In this document: positions 1 to 6,406 of the stretch, piece by piece
Layout of the letters: every line of letters begins with the position of its first letter
Position numbering within the stretch: position 1 is the first letter of the stretch
Assembly: GCA_039924425.1 (NCBI GenBank)
Contig: JBDTAX010000033.1
Coordinates: 1-8,373 of the forward strand
From: GCA-003244245 sp039924425
GTDB lineage: Bacteria; Actinomycetota; Actinomycetes; Mycobacteriales; Pseudonocardiaceae
Length of the DNA stretch: 8,373 nucleotides
Direction: 5' to 3'
Program-made: the position numbers and the translations under genes
The notes under the pieces: model-generated
The model's database searches: none
Told to the model about the DNA's origin: nothing
What the model saw: only the letters and a program-made list of their open reading frames with translations

Positions 1-742
1 CGATCCGAACACCGACCCGCACAGCTACGAGGTCAGCCCCAGGGTGGCCAGCCACGTCGCGGCCGCTCAGCTGGTGATCCAGAACGGCGTGGGCTACGAC
101 GACTTCATGACCAAGATCGAATCCGCGTCGCCGGGCTCAAACCGCCAGGTCATCACTGTGCAGCAGCTGCTCGATCTGCCAGACAGCACCCCCAACCCGC
201 ACCTGTGGTACGACCCGAACACCATGCCGAAGGTGGCGGACACCCTGGCCGCCGACCTGTCAAAGCTGCAGCCGGCCAACGCCAGCTATTTCACGGCCAA
301 CGCCGCTCAGTTCATCACCTCGCTCCGCCCGTGGCTAGCGGCCATCGCCACATTCAAGGCCAAGTACGCGGGGACGCCGGTGGCGACCACCGAGCCGGTG
401 GCCGACTACCTGCTGCGGGCGATGGGAACCGACAACCTGACCCCGTTCCGGTTCCAGGCCGACATCATGAACGGCGTCGACCCCACCCCCCAGGACGTGG
501 CGCTGGAGAACGGCTTCTTCACCGGGCACCGGGTCACCGTGTTCGTCTACAACCAGCAGGTGACCGACTCGCTCACCCAGAGCTTCATCGCCACCGCGCG
601 GCAGGCGAACATCCCGGTCGTCGGCGTGTACGAGACGATGCCGACACCCGGCTACACCTACCAATCGTGGATGCTCGCCGAGGTGGACGCCCTCACCAAG
701 GCCGTCGCCGACCACACCTCCACCGCCAAGCTGGCGCTGTGA
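1..742 (+). CDS. Metal ABC transporter substrate-binding protein, C-terminal part (5' end outside window)
   Basis: This is the extracytoplasmic metal-binding component of a cluster 9 (ZnuA/MntC/TroA-like) ABC importer, normally a lipoprotein that hands Zn, Mn or Fe to the permease. The reading frame is open from base 2, so the signal peptide and first lobe start are missing. Visible landmarks are DPHSYE (His at 20-22), an NGVGYDDFM strand typical of the family, NPHLWYDP (second His at 200-202), a long linker helix around 240-350, and Glu at 392-394 in TTEPVADYL where zinc-specific members usually have His. A further Glu at 632-634 in VYETMP sits where the fourth ligand, usually Asp, is expected. 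There is no His-rich loop between the first two ligands. The H-H-E-E set is my alignment from memory and hints at Mn/Fe rather than Zn. The stop TGA overlaps the GTG of the ATPase gene by 4 bp, so the two are likely coupled. The family is secure and the metal is not. Confidence 0.93.
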   Translation, partial: DPNTDPHSYEVSPRVASHVAAAQLVIQNGVGYDDFMTKIESASPGSNRQVITVQQLLDLPDSTPNPHLWYDPNTMPKVADTLAADLSKLQPANASYFTANAAQFITSLRPWLAAIATFKAKYAGTPVATTEPVADYLLRAMGTDNLTPFRFQADIMNGVDPTPQDVALENGFFTGHRVTVFVYNQQVTDSLTQSFIATARQANIPVVGVYETMPTPGYTYQSWMLAEVDALTKAVADHTSTAKLAL

Positions 743-1584
743 ACCCGCGAGCGAACGCCGAGATCCTGGCGGTCGACAACGTCAGCGTGACCCTGTCGGG
801 CCGCCAGATCCTGCGCGAGGTGAGCTTCCGCATCGGGGCCGGTGAGCTGACCGGGCTGATCGGCTCGAACGGGGCGGGCAAGACCACCCTGCTCCGGGTA
901 ATCCTCGGGCTGGTGACGCCCACGGCGGGCGAGGTGCGCCTGGCCGGGCGGCCCCGCACCCGCCGTAACCAGCTCGTCGGCTACGTCCCACAGAAGATCA
1001 CGTTGGAGCCCGACATGCCTCTGCGGGCCCGCGACCTCGTGGGCCTGGGCCTCGACGGTCACCGCTTCGGCGTCGCCCGCCCCAGCGCGGCACGCAACGC
1101 GGCCATCGCGGACATGCTCGACGCGGTCGACGCCACCCGCTTCGCCGACGCCCGGGTCGGGAACCTCTCGGGTGGTGAGCAGCAGCGGGTCATGATCGCG
1201 CACGCCTTGATCAGCCGGCCCAGGCTGTTGCTGCTCGACGAGCCGCTGGCCAACCTGGACATCCGCAGCGGCCACGAGGTCGTCCACCTGCTGGCCCGGA
1301 TCTCCACCGAGCAGCGGATCGCGGTGTTGATCTCCGCGCACGACATGAACCCGTTGCTGCCGGTCATGGACCGCATCGTGTACCTGGCGGCGGGACGAGC
1401 GGTGACGGGCACCACCGCCGAGGTGGTCCGCACGGAGACGCTCAGCGACCTCTACGGCCACCACGTGGAGGTCATCCACACCCAGGGCCGGGTGTTGGTG
1501 GTGTCCGGGGACGACAGCGGTGCCGTCCGCACCGGCAGCGCCGTCCAGACCAGTGGTGGCGACGCGCAGGTCAGGCGGGGATAG
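739..1584 (+). CDS. Metal ABC transporter ATP-binding protein (ZnuC/MntB-like)
   Basis: This is the cytoplasmic ATPase of the metal importer, 281 aa, which is usual for the family. All nucleotide-binding motifs are present: Walker A GSNGAGKTT (residues 42-50), Q-loop Gln85 in GYVPQK, signature LSGGEQQR (143-150), Walker B LLLLDEP with Asp167 and catalytic Glu168, D-loop NLD (172-174) and switch His201 in SAHDMN. I chose the GTG at 739 because it forms a GTGA overlap with the upstream stop and the protein then begins just before the first beta strand (EILAVDNVSV). The frame stays open further upstream, but that part lies inside the binding-protein gene and is an arginine/proline/histidine-rich shadow. 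The C-terminus after about residue 235 (HHVEVIHTQGRVLVV) is a short beta-rich tail seen in actinobacterial members. The next gene starts 4 bp after the stop, so this belongs to one operon with both permeases. Confidence 0.96.
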   Translation: MNPRANAEILAVDNVSVTLSGRQILREVSFRIGAGELTGLIGSNGAGKTTLLRVILGLVTPTAGEVRLAGRPRTRRNQLVGYVPQKITLEPDMPLRARDLVGLGLDGHRFGVARPSAARNAAIADMLDAVDATRFADARVGNLSGGEQQRVMIAHALISRPRLLLLDEPLANLDIRSGHEVVHLLARISTEQRIAVLISAHDMNPLLPVMDRIVYLAAGRAVTGTTAEVVRTETLSDLYGHHVEVIHTQGRVLVVSGDDSGAVRTGSAVQTSGGDAQVRRG

Positions 1585-1588
1585 GCCG

Positions 1589-2455
1589 ATGGCGGGGTTC
1601 TTTGAGCCGGGGTTCTTCTCCAGCGCACCGGTGCACGTCGCGTTGACCGTCGGCGGAATCGTCGCGGTTGTCTCCGCGGTGGTCGGCACCTTCACGGTCA
1701 TCCGCGGCCAGTCCTTCGCCGGTCACGCGCTGTCCGACATCGGTACCGCCGGCGGCTCCGGGGCGTTTCTGGTGGGAGTGCCCACCCTCTACGGGTTCGT
1801 GGCGATGAACCTGACCGCCGCCGGGGTGATGGAGCTGATCGGCATCCGCCGGCCTCGGGGTCGGGATCTGGCCACCGGGATCGTGCTCGGCGCGGCACTC
1901 GGTGTCGCCGCGCTGTTCTTGTACTGGGACACCACCGTCTCGAGCACCACCGGGGCGACCATCAACGTCCTGTTCGGCTCCATCTTCACGATCTCGACGT
2001 CGACGGTGCCGGTCGTCGCCGTCCTCGGCGCCGCCACCGTGGCCGTGATCGCCGCCCTCTACCGGCCCCTGCTGCTCACCTCGGTCAGCTACGACCTGGC
2101 CGCCGCCCGCGGTGTGCCCGTCCGGTTGGTCAGCGTCGGCTACCTCCTCGCCCTGGCGGTCGCCGTTTCGCTGTCCTCCATCAGCATCGGCGCCATCTTG
2201 TCCACCGCGCTGCTGATCGGCCCGGCCGCCACCGCGCTGCGGCTCACCACCCGCACCGGGCTGGCCATCGGGCTCGCCGCCGCGATCGGGGTCGCCGCCA
2301 CCTGGGCCGGGATCCTGCTCGCCTACGACAGCGCCGCATGGTCGGCTGGCCAGCAAGGCTGGCCGGTCAGCTTCTGCATCGTCGCCGCCGTGTTCGCCTG
2401 CTACCTGTTGGCGTCACTGCGCACCCGCCAGTCCCGACATCAGCGGGCCCGCTGA
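1589..2455 (+). CDS. Metal ABC transporter permease 1 (ZnuB/MntC-like, ABC-3 family)
   Basis: This is an integral membrane subunit of the metal importer, 288 aa, forming part of the ion channel. It belongs to the ABC-3 permease family. Hydrophobic segments run almost throughout, beginning about residues 15-38, and I would predict 7 to 9 helices. Family hallmarks are the first-helix exit FTVIRGQSFAGHAL (His46), LFGSIFTIS in the middle, YRPLLLTSVSYDLAAARGVPV (the coupling region facing the ATPase) and IGAILSTALLIGPAATA near the end. The ATG at 1589 is chosen because a GGCGGGG tract ends 8 bp upstream and the frame before it overlaps the ATPase tail with no membrane character. The stop TGA shares one base with the ATG of the second permease (TGATG), a classic coupling junction. 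It is related to, but clearly not a copy of, the second permease, so the channel is probably a heterodimer. Confidence 0.94.
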   Translation: MAGFFEPGFFSSAPVHVALTVGGIVAVVSAVVGTFTVIRGQSFAGHALSDIGTAGGSGAFLVGVPTLYGFVAMNLTAAGVMELIGIRRPRGRDLATGIVLGAALGVAALFLYWDTTVSSTTGATINVLFGSIFTISTSTVPVVAVLGAATVAVIAALYRPLLLTSVSYDLAAARGVPVRLVSVGYLLALAVAVSLSSISIGAILSTALLIGPAATALRLTTRTGLAIGLAAAIGVAATWAGILLAYDSAAWSAGQQGWPVSFCIVAAVFACYLLASLRTRQSRHQRAR

Positions 2456-3273
2456 TGTTCTCGAACTTCATGCTCAACACCTGGGAAGCGGCCACCATCG
2501 TCGCGGTCGTCGCGGGTGTCGTCGGGTTCTTCACCGTGCTGCGCGGGTCCGCGTTCGCCGCCCACGCGCTGCCCAACGGGGCGTTCGCCGGCGCGGCGGG
2601 TGCCAGCCTCCTCGGGGTCAACGCCCTGGTCGGGATGGGCGTGTTCTCCCTCGCCGGGGCGGTCACCATCGCCAGCCTCGGCCGCCGGGCCCGGCACGAT
2701 GTCGCCACCGCGCTCACCATTGTGGTGCTGCTCGGTCTGGGCGATCTGTTCCTGTCCCGCACGACCGAATACGCGCCCGAGATCTACTCGCTGCTCTTCG
2801 GTGAGATCCTCGGTGTCGCCAGCACCGAGCTCGCCCCCACCGCGGCGATCGGCGCCGCCTGCATCGCCGCCGTCGTCGTGCTCTACCGACCCCTCATGCT
2901 CTCCTCGGTGATGCCCGAGGTCGCCGAGGCTCGAGGAGTCAGCGCCCGGCGGATGGATCTGTGCTTCCTTGTCGTGATCGCGCTGACCACCACCATGGCC
3001 GTCCCGGTCGTCGGTTCGCTGCTCATCTTCAGCCTGCTCATCGGCCCACCCGCAGCGGCGTGCGCCTTCACCACCACACCGCGCCAGGCCATCGTCGTGT
3101 CCGTGCTCATGGCCCTGGGCATCGTGTGGGCCGCGATCGCCATCTCCTATCTCACCAACCTGCCCATCGGGTTCTTCGTCGGCACCATCAGCGCGGTGTT
3201 CTACACCGCCGGCCGCGGCTGGGTTTTCCGGCGCCAGACCCGAACCGCGCCATCCGACCCTTCCCGGCCGTAA
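2455..3273 (+). CDS. Metal ABC transporter permease 2 (ZnuB/MntD-like, ABC-3 family)
   Basis: This is the second membrane subunit of the same importer, 272 aa. It repeats the landmarks of permease 1 in the same order: FFTVLRGSAFAAHAL (His37), LFGEILGVA, YRPLMLSSVMPEVAEARGVSA and VGSLLIFSLLIGPPAA. The pairing resembles the two-permease MntCD/TroCD-type systems and differs from ZnuB systems, which use one permease as a homodimer. I chose the ATG at 2455, which overlaps the previous stop by one base. There is no good Shine-Dalgarno sequence there, so translation probably depends on termination of permease 1. The longer frame upstream of it has no membrane character and lies within the first permease. 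The tail (RRQTRTAPSDPSRP) is basic and cytoplasmic. No convincing hairpin follows the stop, so where the operon ends is not visible. Confidence 0.93.
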   Translation: MFSNFMLNTWEAATIVAVVAGVVGFFTVLRGSAFAAHALPNGAFAGAAGASLLGVNALVGMGVFSLAGAVTIASLGRRARHDVATALTIVVLLGLGDLFLSRTTEYAPEIYSLLFGEILGVASTELAPTAAIGAACIAAVVVLYRPLMLSSVMPEVAEARGVSARRMDLCFLVVIALTTTMAVPVVGSLLIFSLLIGPPAAACAFTTTPRQAIVVSVLMALGIVWAAIAISYLTNLPIGFFVGTISAVFYTAGRGWVFRRQTRTAPSDPSRP

Positions 3274-3383
3274 ACCAACTTGCTGGGCGCGTGGAGCTCA
3301 CTTAACGGGGGTGGCGTGGATCGGGTTGTTCGCGTATTGCTGGGTGACGTGTCGTACGGCCGTCAGGCAGGACATTCGGGGCA

Positions 3384-3389
3384 AAGGAG
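3384..3389 (+). promoter_or_regulatory. Ribosome binding site deciding the aldehyde dehydrogenase start
   Basis: AAGGAG lies 8 bp before the ATG at 3398. It decides against the longer frame beginning at 3311, whose extra residues do not resemble an aldehyde dehydrogenase N-terminus. The 124 bp between the permease stop and this ATG show no convincing -35/-10 pair by eye. Confidence 0.8.
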
Positions 3390-3397
3390 CCACTCTA

Positions 3398-4888
3398 ATG
3401 ACGTTGGCTGTAGAAGAATCGCGCATCGAGAAAATAATCAGCGGGTTGCGCCGCCAGTTGCTGATCAATGGAGAGTGGGTGGACGCGGCGTCGGGCAAGA
3501 CGTTCGAGACCCTCAACCCCGCGACCGAGGAGGTCATCGCGCACGTCGCGCACGGCGAGCGGGAGGACGTGAACCGGGCGGTGCGAGCCGCTCGGGCGGC
3601 GTTCGACGAAGCCGCGCCGTGGCGCCGGATGCCGCCGGGACAACGCGGAAAGATCATCCACAAGCTGGGCGACCTGATCTTGGAGAACCTCGAGGAGCTC
3701 GCGCTGCTCGAGTCGCTGGACAACGGCAAGCCGTTCGCGGTCGCGAAGGCGGCCGATGTGCCGCTGGCCGCGGACCTGTGCCACTACATGTCCGGCTGGG
3801 CGACCAAGATCGAGGGCAACACGATCCCGATGTCGGGGGCCTCGCCTGGGTCGCACCTGTCGTTCTCGCTGCGCGAACCGGTCGGTGTCGTGGCGCAGAT
3901 CGTGCCGTGGAACTTCCCGCTGCTGATGGCGGCCTGGAAGGTCGGCCCGGCGTTGGCGGCCGGGTGCGTGAGCATCCTCAAGCCAGCCGAGCAGACCCCG
4001 CTCTCCGCGCTGCGCCTGGGCGAGCTGGGCCTGGAGGCGGGCCTGCCGCCGGGAGTGCTGCAGGTGATCACTGGCTTGGGCGACGCGGGTGCGGCTCTGG
4101 TGGCGCACCCGGACGTGGACAAGGTGGCCTTCACCGGCTCGACCGAGGTCGGTCGCGAGATCGTCCGCGCCGCCGCGGGCAACCTCAAGAAGGTCACCCT
4201 TGAGCTCGGTGGCAAGAGCCCCAACGTTGTCTACGCCGACGCGGACATCGCCAAGGCGATCAAGGGTTCCGCGTTCGCGATCTTCTTCAACCAGGGCGAG
4301 TGCTGCGTGGCGGGCTCCCGCCTCTACGTCGAGCGCTCGGTGTACGACGAGGTCATTGAGGGGTTACAGCGCGAGGCCGCGAGCATCAAGGTCGGCAACG
4401 GGCTCGACCCGGCCACCGACATGGGCCCGCTTGTCAGCCAGGAGCAGTTCGACCGGGTCACCGGCTACATCGACTCGGGGCGCACGGAGGGCGCCACCAT
4501 CCACGGCGGCGACCGGGTTGGTGAGCGCGGCTACTTCGTGGCGCCGACCATCCTCACCGACACCCGCGAGGACATGCGCGCGGTCCAGGAGGAGATCTTC
4601 GGCCCGGTCGTGGCCGCCGCCCCGTTCGACTCCGAGGAGCAGATCGTCTCGGTAGCCAACCGGAGCAACTACGGCCTCGGGGCCGGGGTGTTCAGCCGCG
4701 ACATCGGCAAGGCGCTGCGCACCGCGCAGCGCTTGCGCGCCGGCACCGTGTGGGTCAACACCTGGAACGTCTTCGACGCCGCGTTGCCCTTCGGTGGTTA
4801 CAAGGAGTCAGGCTGGGGCCGCGAGATGGGGCACGCCGCCCTGGAGAACTACCTCGAGACCAAGTCGGTCATCTGCGACCTCAGCTGA
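3398..4888 (+). CDS. NAD(P)-dependent aldehyde dehydrogenase
   Basis: This is a cytosolic aldehyde dehydrogenase of the ALDH superfamily, 496 aa, the normal length, oxidising an aldehyde to the carboxylate with NAD(P)+. Residues seen: Asn172 in PWNFPLLMAAWK (oxyanion hole), Lys195 in LKPAEQTP (cofactor ribose), Rossmann-turn FTGSTEVG (245-252), general-base Glu269 in LELGGKSPN, and catalytic Cys303 in NQGECCVAGSR, with Cys302 beside it. EIFGPV and PFGGYKESGWGRE near the C-terminus complete the family pattern. The start MTLAVEES is set by a strong AAGGAG. The overall flavour, INGEWVDAASGKTFETLNPATEE with a degraded second-loop region MSGASPGSHL, is like phenylacetaldehyde, betaine or retinal-type ALDHs, but substrate cannot be told from sequence alone. 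It appears to be its own transcription unit: a strong hairpin begins 4 bp after the stop, and it shares no obvious pathway with its neighbours. Confidence 0.96.
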   Translation: MTLAVEESRIEKIISGLRRQLLINGEWVDAASGKTFETLNPATEEVIAHVAHGEREDVNRAVRAARAAFDEAAPWRRMPPGQRGKIIHKLGDLILENLEELALLESLDNGKPFAVAKAADVPLAADLCHYMSGWATKIEGNTIPMSGASPGSHLSFSLREPVGVVAQIVPWNFPLLMAAWKVGPALAAGCVSILKPAEQTPLSALRLGELGLEAGLPPGVLQVITGLGDAGAALVAHPDVDKVAFTGSTEVGREIVRAAAGNLKKVTLELGGKSPNVVYADADIAKAIKGSAFAIFFNQGECCVAGSRLYVERSVYDEVIEGLQREAASIKVGNGLDPATDMGPLVSQEQFDRVTGYIDSGRTEGATIHGGDRVGERGYFVAPTILTDTREDMRAVQEEIFGPVVAAAPFDSEEQIVSVANRSNYGLGAGVFSRDIGKALRTAQRLRAGTVWVNTWNVFDAALPFGGYKESGWGREMGHAALENYLETKSVICDLS

Positions 4889-4892
4889 GTCG

Positions 4893-4945
4893 CAACCCGT
4901 GACGAGGGGCCACGCCGCATTGATGTGGCCCCCCGTCACGGGTTG
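4893..4945 (+). terminator. Long hairpin after the aldehyde dehydrogenase gene
   Basis: Two 21-base arms (4893-4913 and 4925-4945) are reverse complements at 20 of 21 positions, the only mismatch being A4905 opposite C. The loop is 11 bases (GCCGCATTGAT). It begins 4 bp after the stop codon. No T-run follows (TAACAG), which is common for actinobacterial terminators. I read it as a factor-independent terminator or mRNA 3'-end stabiliser for the aldehyde dehydrogenase transcript. Confidence 0.8.
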
Positions 4946-4991
4946 TAACAGTCCGCGACCGCCTGGCGATTTCCAGTCAGAGCGGTCCGCC

Positions 4992-5013
4992 GCAGGTCCA
5001 CAGCACGACCTGC
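4992..5013. repeat. Perfect 7-bp inverted repeat upstream of the SGNH esterase
   Basis: GCAGGTC and GACCTGC face each other across 8 bases (CACAGCAC), 92 bp before the esterase start. It could be an operator or an mRNA-leader hairpin. No clear -35/-10 pair is visible beside it, and in DNA this GC-rich such repeats arise by chance fairly often. Confidence 0.4.
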
Positions 5014-5104
5014 TACCGGGACCCCTTCGAGTGCCGCGAGCATGCGGCGCGTCCGGCCGCCACACGCCCGCGGCCATCAACGAGGAGACCGAGAGGTACG
5101 AGCT

Positions 5105-5986
5105 GTGATCGAACGAGGCACGTCACGGGGTAACAAGGCGAGCAGAAGACGGCGCTTGTCGCTGTGCGCGGCCGCTGTCGTGGGCATGGTGGTCACGGTT
5201 CTGCCCGGTGCCGCTTCGGCGGCGGCCGCCAGCCAGGCGCCGTTCCCGTACCCGGAGGACTATGCCGCCTTGGGCGACTCCTACTCTTCGGGATTCGGCA
5301 CCGGCGTCTACGACCCGGCGAGCGGGACTTGTGATCGCAGCCCGCTGTCCTACCCGTCCCTGTGGGTCGCGGAGCACCACCCCGCCAGCTTCGAGTTCGC
5401 GGCCTGCTCCGGGGCCAAGACCGCTGACGTGCTCGCCACCCAGATCTCGGCCCTGCGGCCCGGCACCGACTTGGTCACGATCACCGTCGGCGGCAACGAC
5501 GCGGGGTTCGCACCCGTCATTGAGACCTGCACTGTCGCGAGCAGCGACCGCACCTGTTTTGCCGCGGTCGACGCCGCGGAGGCATTCGAGCGGACCGTGC
5601 TGCCGGGCCGGCTGGCCCGCACCTACGCCGCGATCCGCCGCGCCACGCCGCAGGCCCGGGTGATTGTGCTGGGCTACCCGCGGCTGTTCGACCTCGCCCC
5701 GAGCTGCGCCGACCCGTTCGTGCCGAACCAGACTCGCCGAGCCAAGCTCAACCATGGGGCCGACGTGCTCGACAGCGTCATCAGCGAGGTCGCCAGCCAG
5801 CAATCCGGGTTCAGCTTCGCCGACGTACGGGACCGGTTCGCCGGCCACGGAGTGTGCTCCGCCGAGCCGTGGATCAACGATCCCAGCGTGCCCTCAACGG
5901 TGGGGCCATATCACCCCACTCAGGCCGGTTACCGCGACGGCTACCTGCCCGCCCTGGACGCCGCGACCGCGCGCGACGCCGCCTGA
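5105..5986 (+). CDS. Secreted SGNH-hydrolase family esterase/lipase
   Basis: This is a predicted exported serine esterase or lipase, 293 aa, acting outside the cell. The GTG start is supported by GAGAGG ending 8 bp upstream. The N-terminus is a signal peptide: a basic stretch (KASRRRRLS), hydrophobic core about residues 21-36, then AASA-type cleavage around residues 37-45. The arginine cluster is not a clean twin-arginine motif. The mature part carries GDSYSSG with nucleophile Ser59 (block I), GGND with Asn131 (block III) and YHPTQAGY with catalytic His270 (block V). There is no Asp three residues before His270, where Gly stands, so the third triad member may be a backbone carbonyl, as described for the Streptomyces scabies esterase. 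Six cysteines after the signal (in GTCD, AACSG, IETC, RTCF, PSCAD, GVCSA) suit the three disulfides of the Streptomyces enzymes in this group. Acyl-chain preference is unknown. Confidence 0.93.
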   Translation: MIERGTSRGNKASRRRRLSLCAAAVVGMVVTVLPGAASAAAASQAPFPYPEDYAALGDSYSSGFGTGVYDPASGTCDRSPLSYPSLWVAEHHPASFEFAACSGAKTADVLATQISALRPGTDLVTITVGGNDAGFAPVIETCTVASSDRTCFAAVDAAEAFERTVLPGRLARTYAAIRRATPQARVIVLGYPRLFDLAPSCADPFVPNQTRRAKLNHGADVLDSVISEVASQQSGFSFADVRDRFAGHGVCSAEPWINDPSVPSTVGPYHPTQAGYRDGYLPALDAATARDAA

Positions 5987-5993
5987 GCCCTCG

Positions 5994-6034
5994 CCCGCGG
6001 GTGCAGTCAGGCGATGTCCTGACGCGCCCGCGGG
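5994..6034. terminator. Nested palindrome between esterase and padR-type gene
   Basis: Two copies of the self-complementary CCCGCGGG (5994-6001 and 6027-6034) flank an inner hairpin GTCAGG-CGATGT-CCTGAC (6006-6023). Together they can fold as one two-part stem with a small internal loop (TGCA against GCG). It starts 7 bp after the esterase stop, so a terminator is the simplest reading. The second copy ends 11 bp before the presumed -35 box of the next gene, so a regulatory role is also possible. Confidence 0.55.
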
Positions 6035-6040
6035 TACCGG

Positions 6041-6054
6041 AGGATGGACATCCT
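6041..6054. promoter_or_regulatory. Inverted repeat over the -35 box of the PadR gene
   Basis: AGGATG and CATCCT are perfect 6-bp arms separated by GA, and the repeat covers the candidate -35 hexamer at 6045-6050. It could bind a second regulator or RNA polymerase partner. It is short enough to be chance. Confidence 0.35.
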
Positions 6055-6073
6055 GTCACTACCTATGTAGTGT
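6045..6073 (+). promoter_or_regulatory. Candidate leaderless promoter of the PadR-type gene
   Basis: TGGACA (6045-6050, 5 of 6 to TTGACA) and TAGTGT (6068-6073, matching TANNNT) are separated by 17 bp. The -10 box ends 6 bp before the ATG at 6080, so transcription would begin at or next to the A of the start codon. The bases before the ATG (CAGGGA) are too close to act as a Shine-Dalgarno site, which agrees with a leaderless mRNA. Leaderless mRNAs are common in actinobacteria. Confidence 0.6.
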
Positions 6074-6075
6074 CA
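6054..6075. promoter_or_regulatory. Palindromic operator over the -10 box, probable PadR autoregulatory site
   Basis: Arms TGTCACTAC (6054-6062) and GTAGTGTCA (6067-6075) are complementary at 8 of 9 positions around the spacer CTAT. The right arm contains the whole -10 hexamer TAGTGT. PadR repressors bind palindromes at their own promoters, so occupancy here would block RNA polymerase. That the product of the adjacent gene binds it is inference. Confidence 0.6.
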
Positions 6076-6079
6076 GGGA

Positions 6080-6406
6080 ATGGGCACTGTACTGCGGAAG
6101 ACGCCGACCCTGCTGGCGGTGCTGGAAGCGCTGCTCGCGCTCGACCGGCCCTATGGGCAGGAGGTGATGGAGCGCACCGGGCGGCCCAGCGGCACGATCT
6201 ATCCCCTGCTCGCGCGACTGGAACGCGAGAGCTGGGTCACCAGCCAGTGGGAGAGTGACGAGCTCGGCGAACGGCGCCCTCGGCGGCGCTATTACACGTT
6301 GACACCGACCGGTGAGCAGCACGCCCGCGCCACTACCGACGTGGCCCGGTCCGCTCGCCAGACGACCGCGCAGCCGCTGTGGGCGCGGGGGGTGACGGGG
6401 ACGTGA
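6080..6406 (+). CDS. PadR-family transcriptional regulator
   Basis: This is a small winged-helix DNA-binding protein of 108 aa, the size of the short PadR subfamily with one C-terminal helix for dimerisation. Visible features are TLLAVLEALLALDRPYGQEVMERT (first helices), PSGTIYPLLARLERESW (recognition helix, about residues 34-50), and a wing rich in arginine followed by RRRYYTLTPTGEQHARATT (about 70-90), the hallmark YxLTxxG segment of the family. The closing helix is short. It carries no cysteine, so thiol sensing is unlikely, and the ligand is unknown. The ATG at 6080 is chosen because the family's N-terminus begins there and the promoter geometry points to a leaderless start. Its stop overlaps the next gene's GTG by 4 bp, so it is co-transcribed with the membrane protein. 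Many PadR genes sit upstream of membrane proteins or transporters that they control. Confidence 0.92.
   Translation: MGTVLRKTPTLLAVLEALLALDRPYGQEVMERTGRPSGTIYPLLARLERESWVTSQWESDELGERRPRRRYYTLTPTGEQHARATTDVARSARQTTAQPLWARGVTGT

Noticed and set aside
658..1701. Long - strand open frame across the ATPase and start of permease 1
   Set aside because: It is antisense to a gene with full ABC motifs. Its product is a low-complexity G/D/H/R-rich shadow, as expected opposite high-GC3 codons.
3311..3397. Longer N-terminus for the aldehyde dehydrogenase
   Set aside because: The extra 29 residues do not resemble the family, and a strong AAGGAG precedes the ATG at 3398.
3395..4108. Long - strand open frame across the aldehyde dehydrogenase
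   Set aside because: The + strand encodes an intact enzyme. The antisense product is R/Q/H-rich without recognisable domains.
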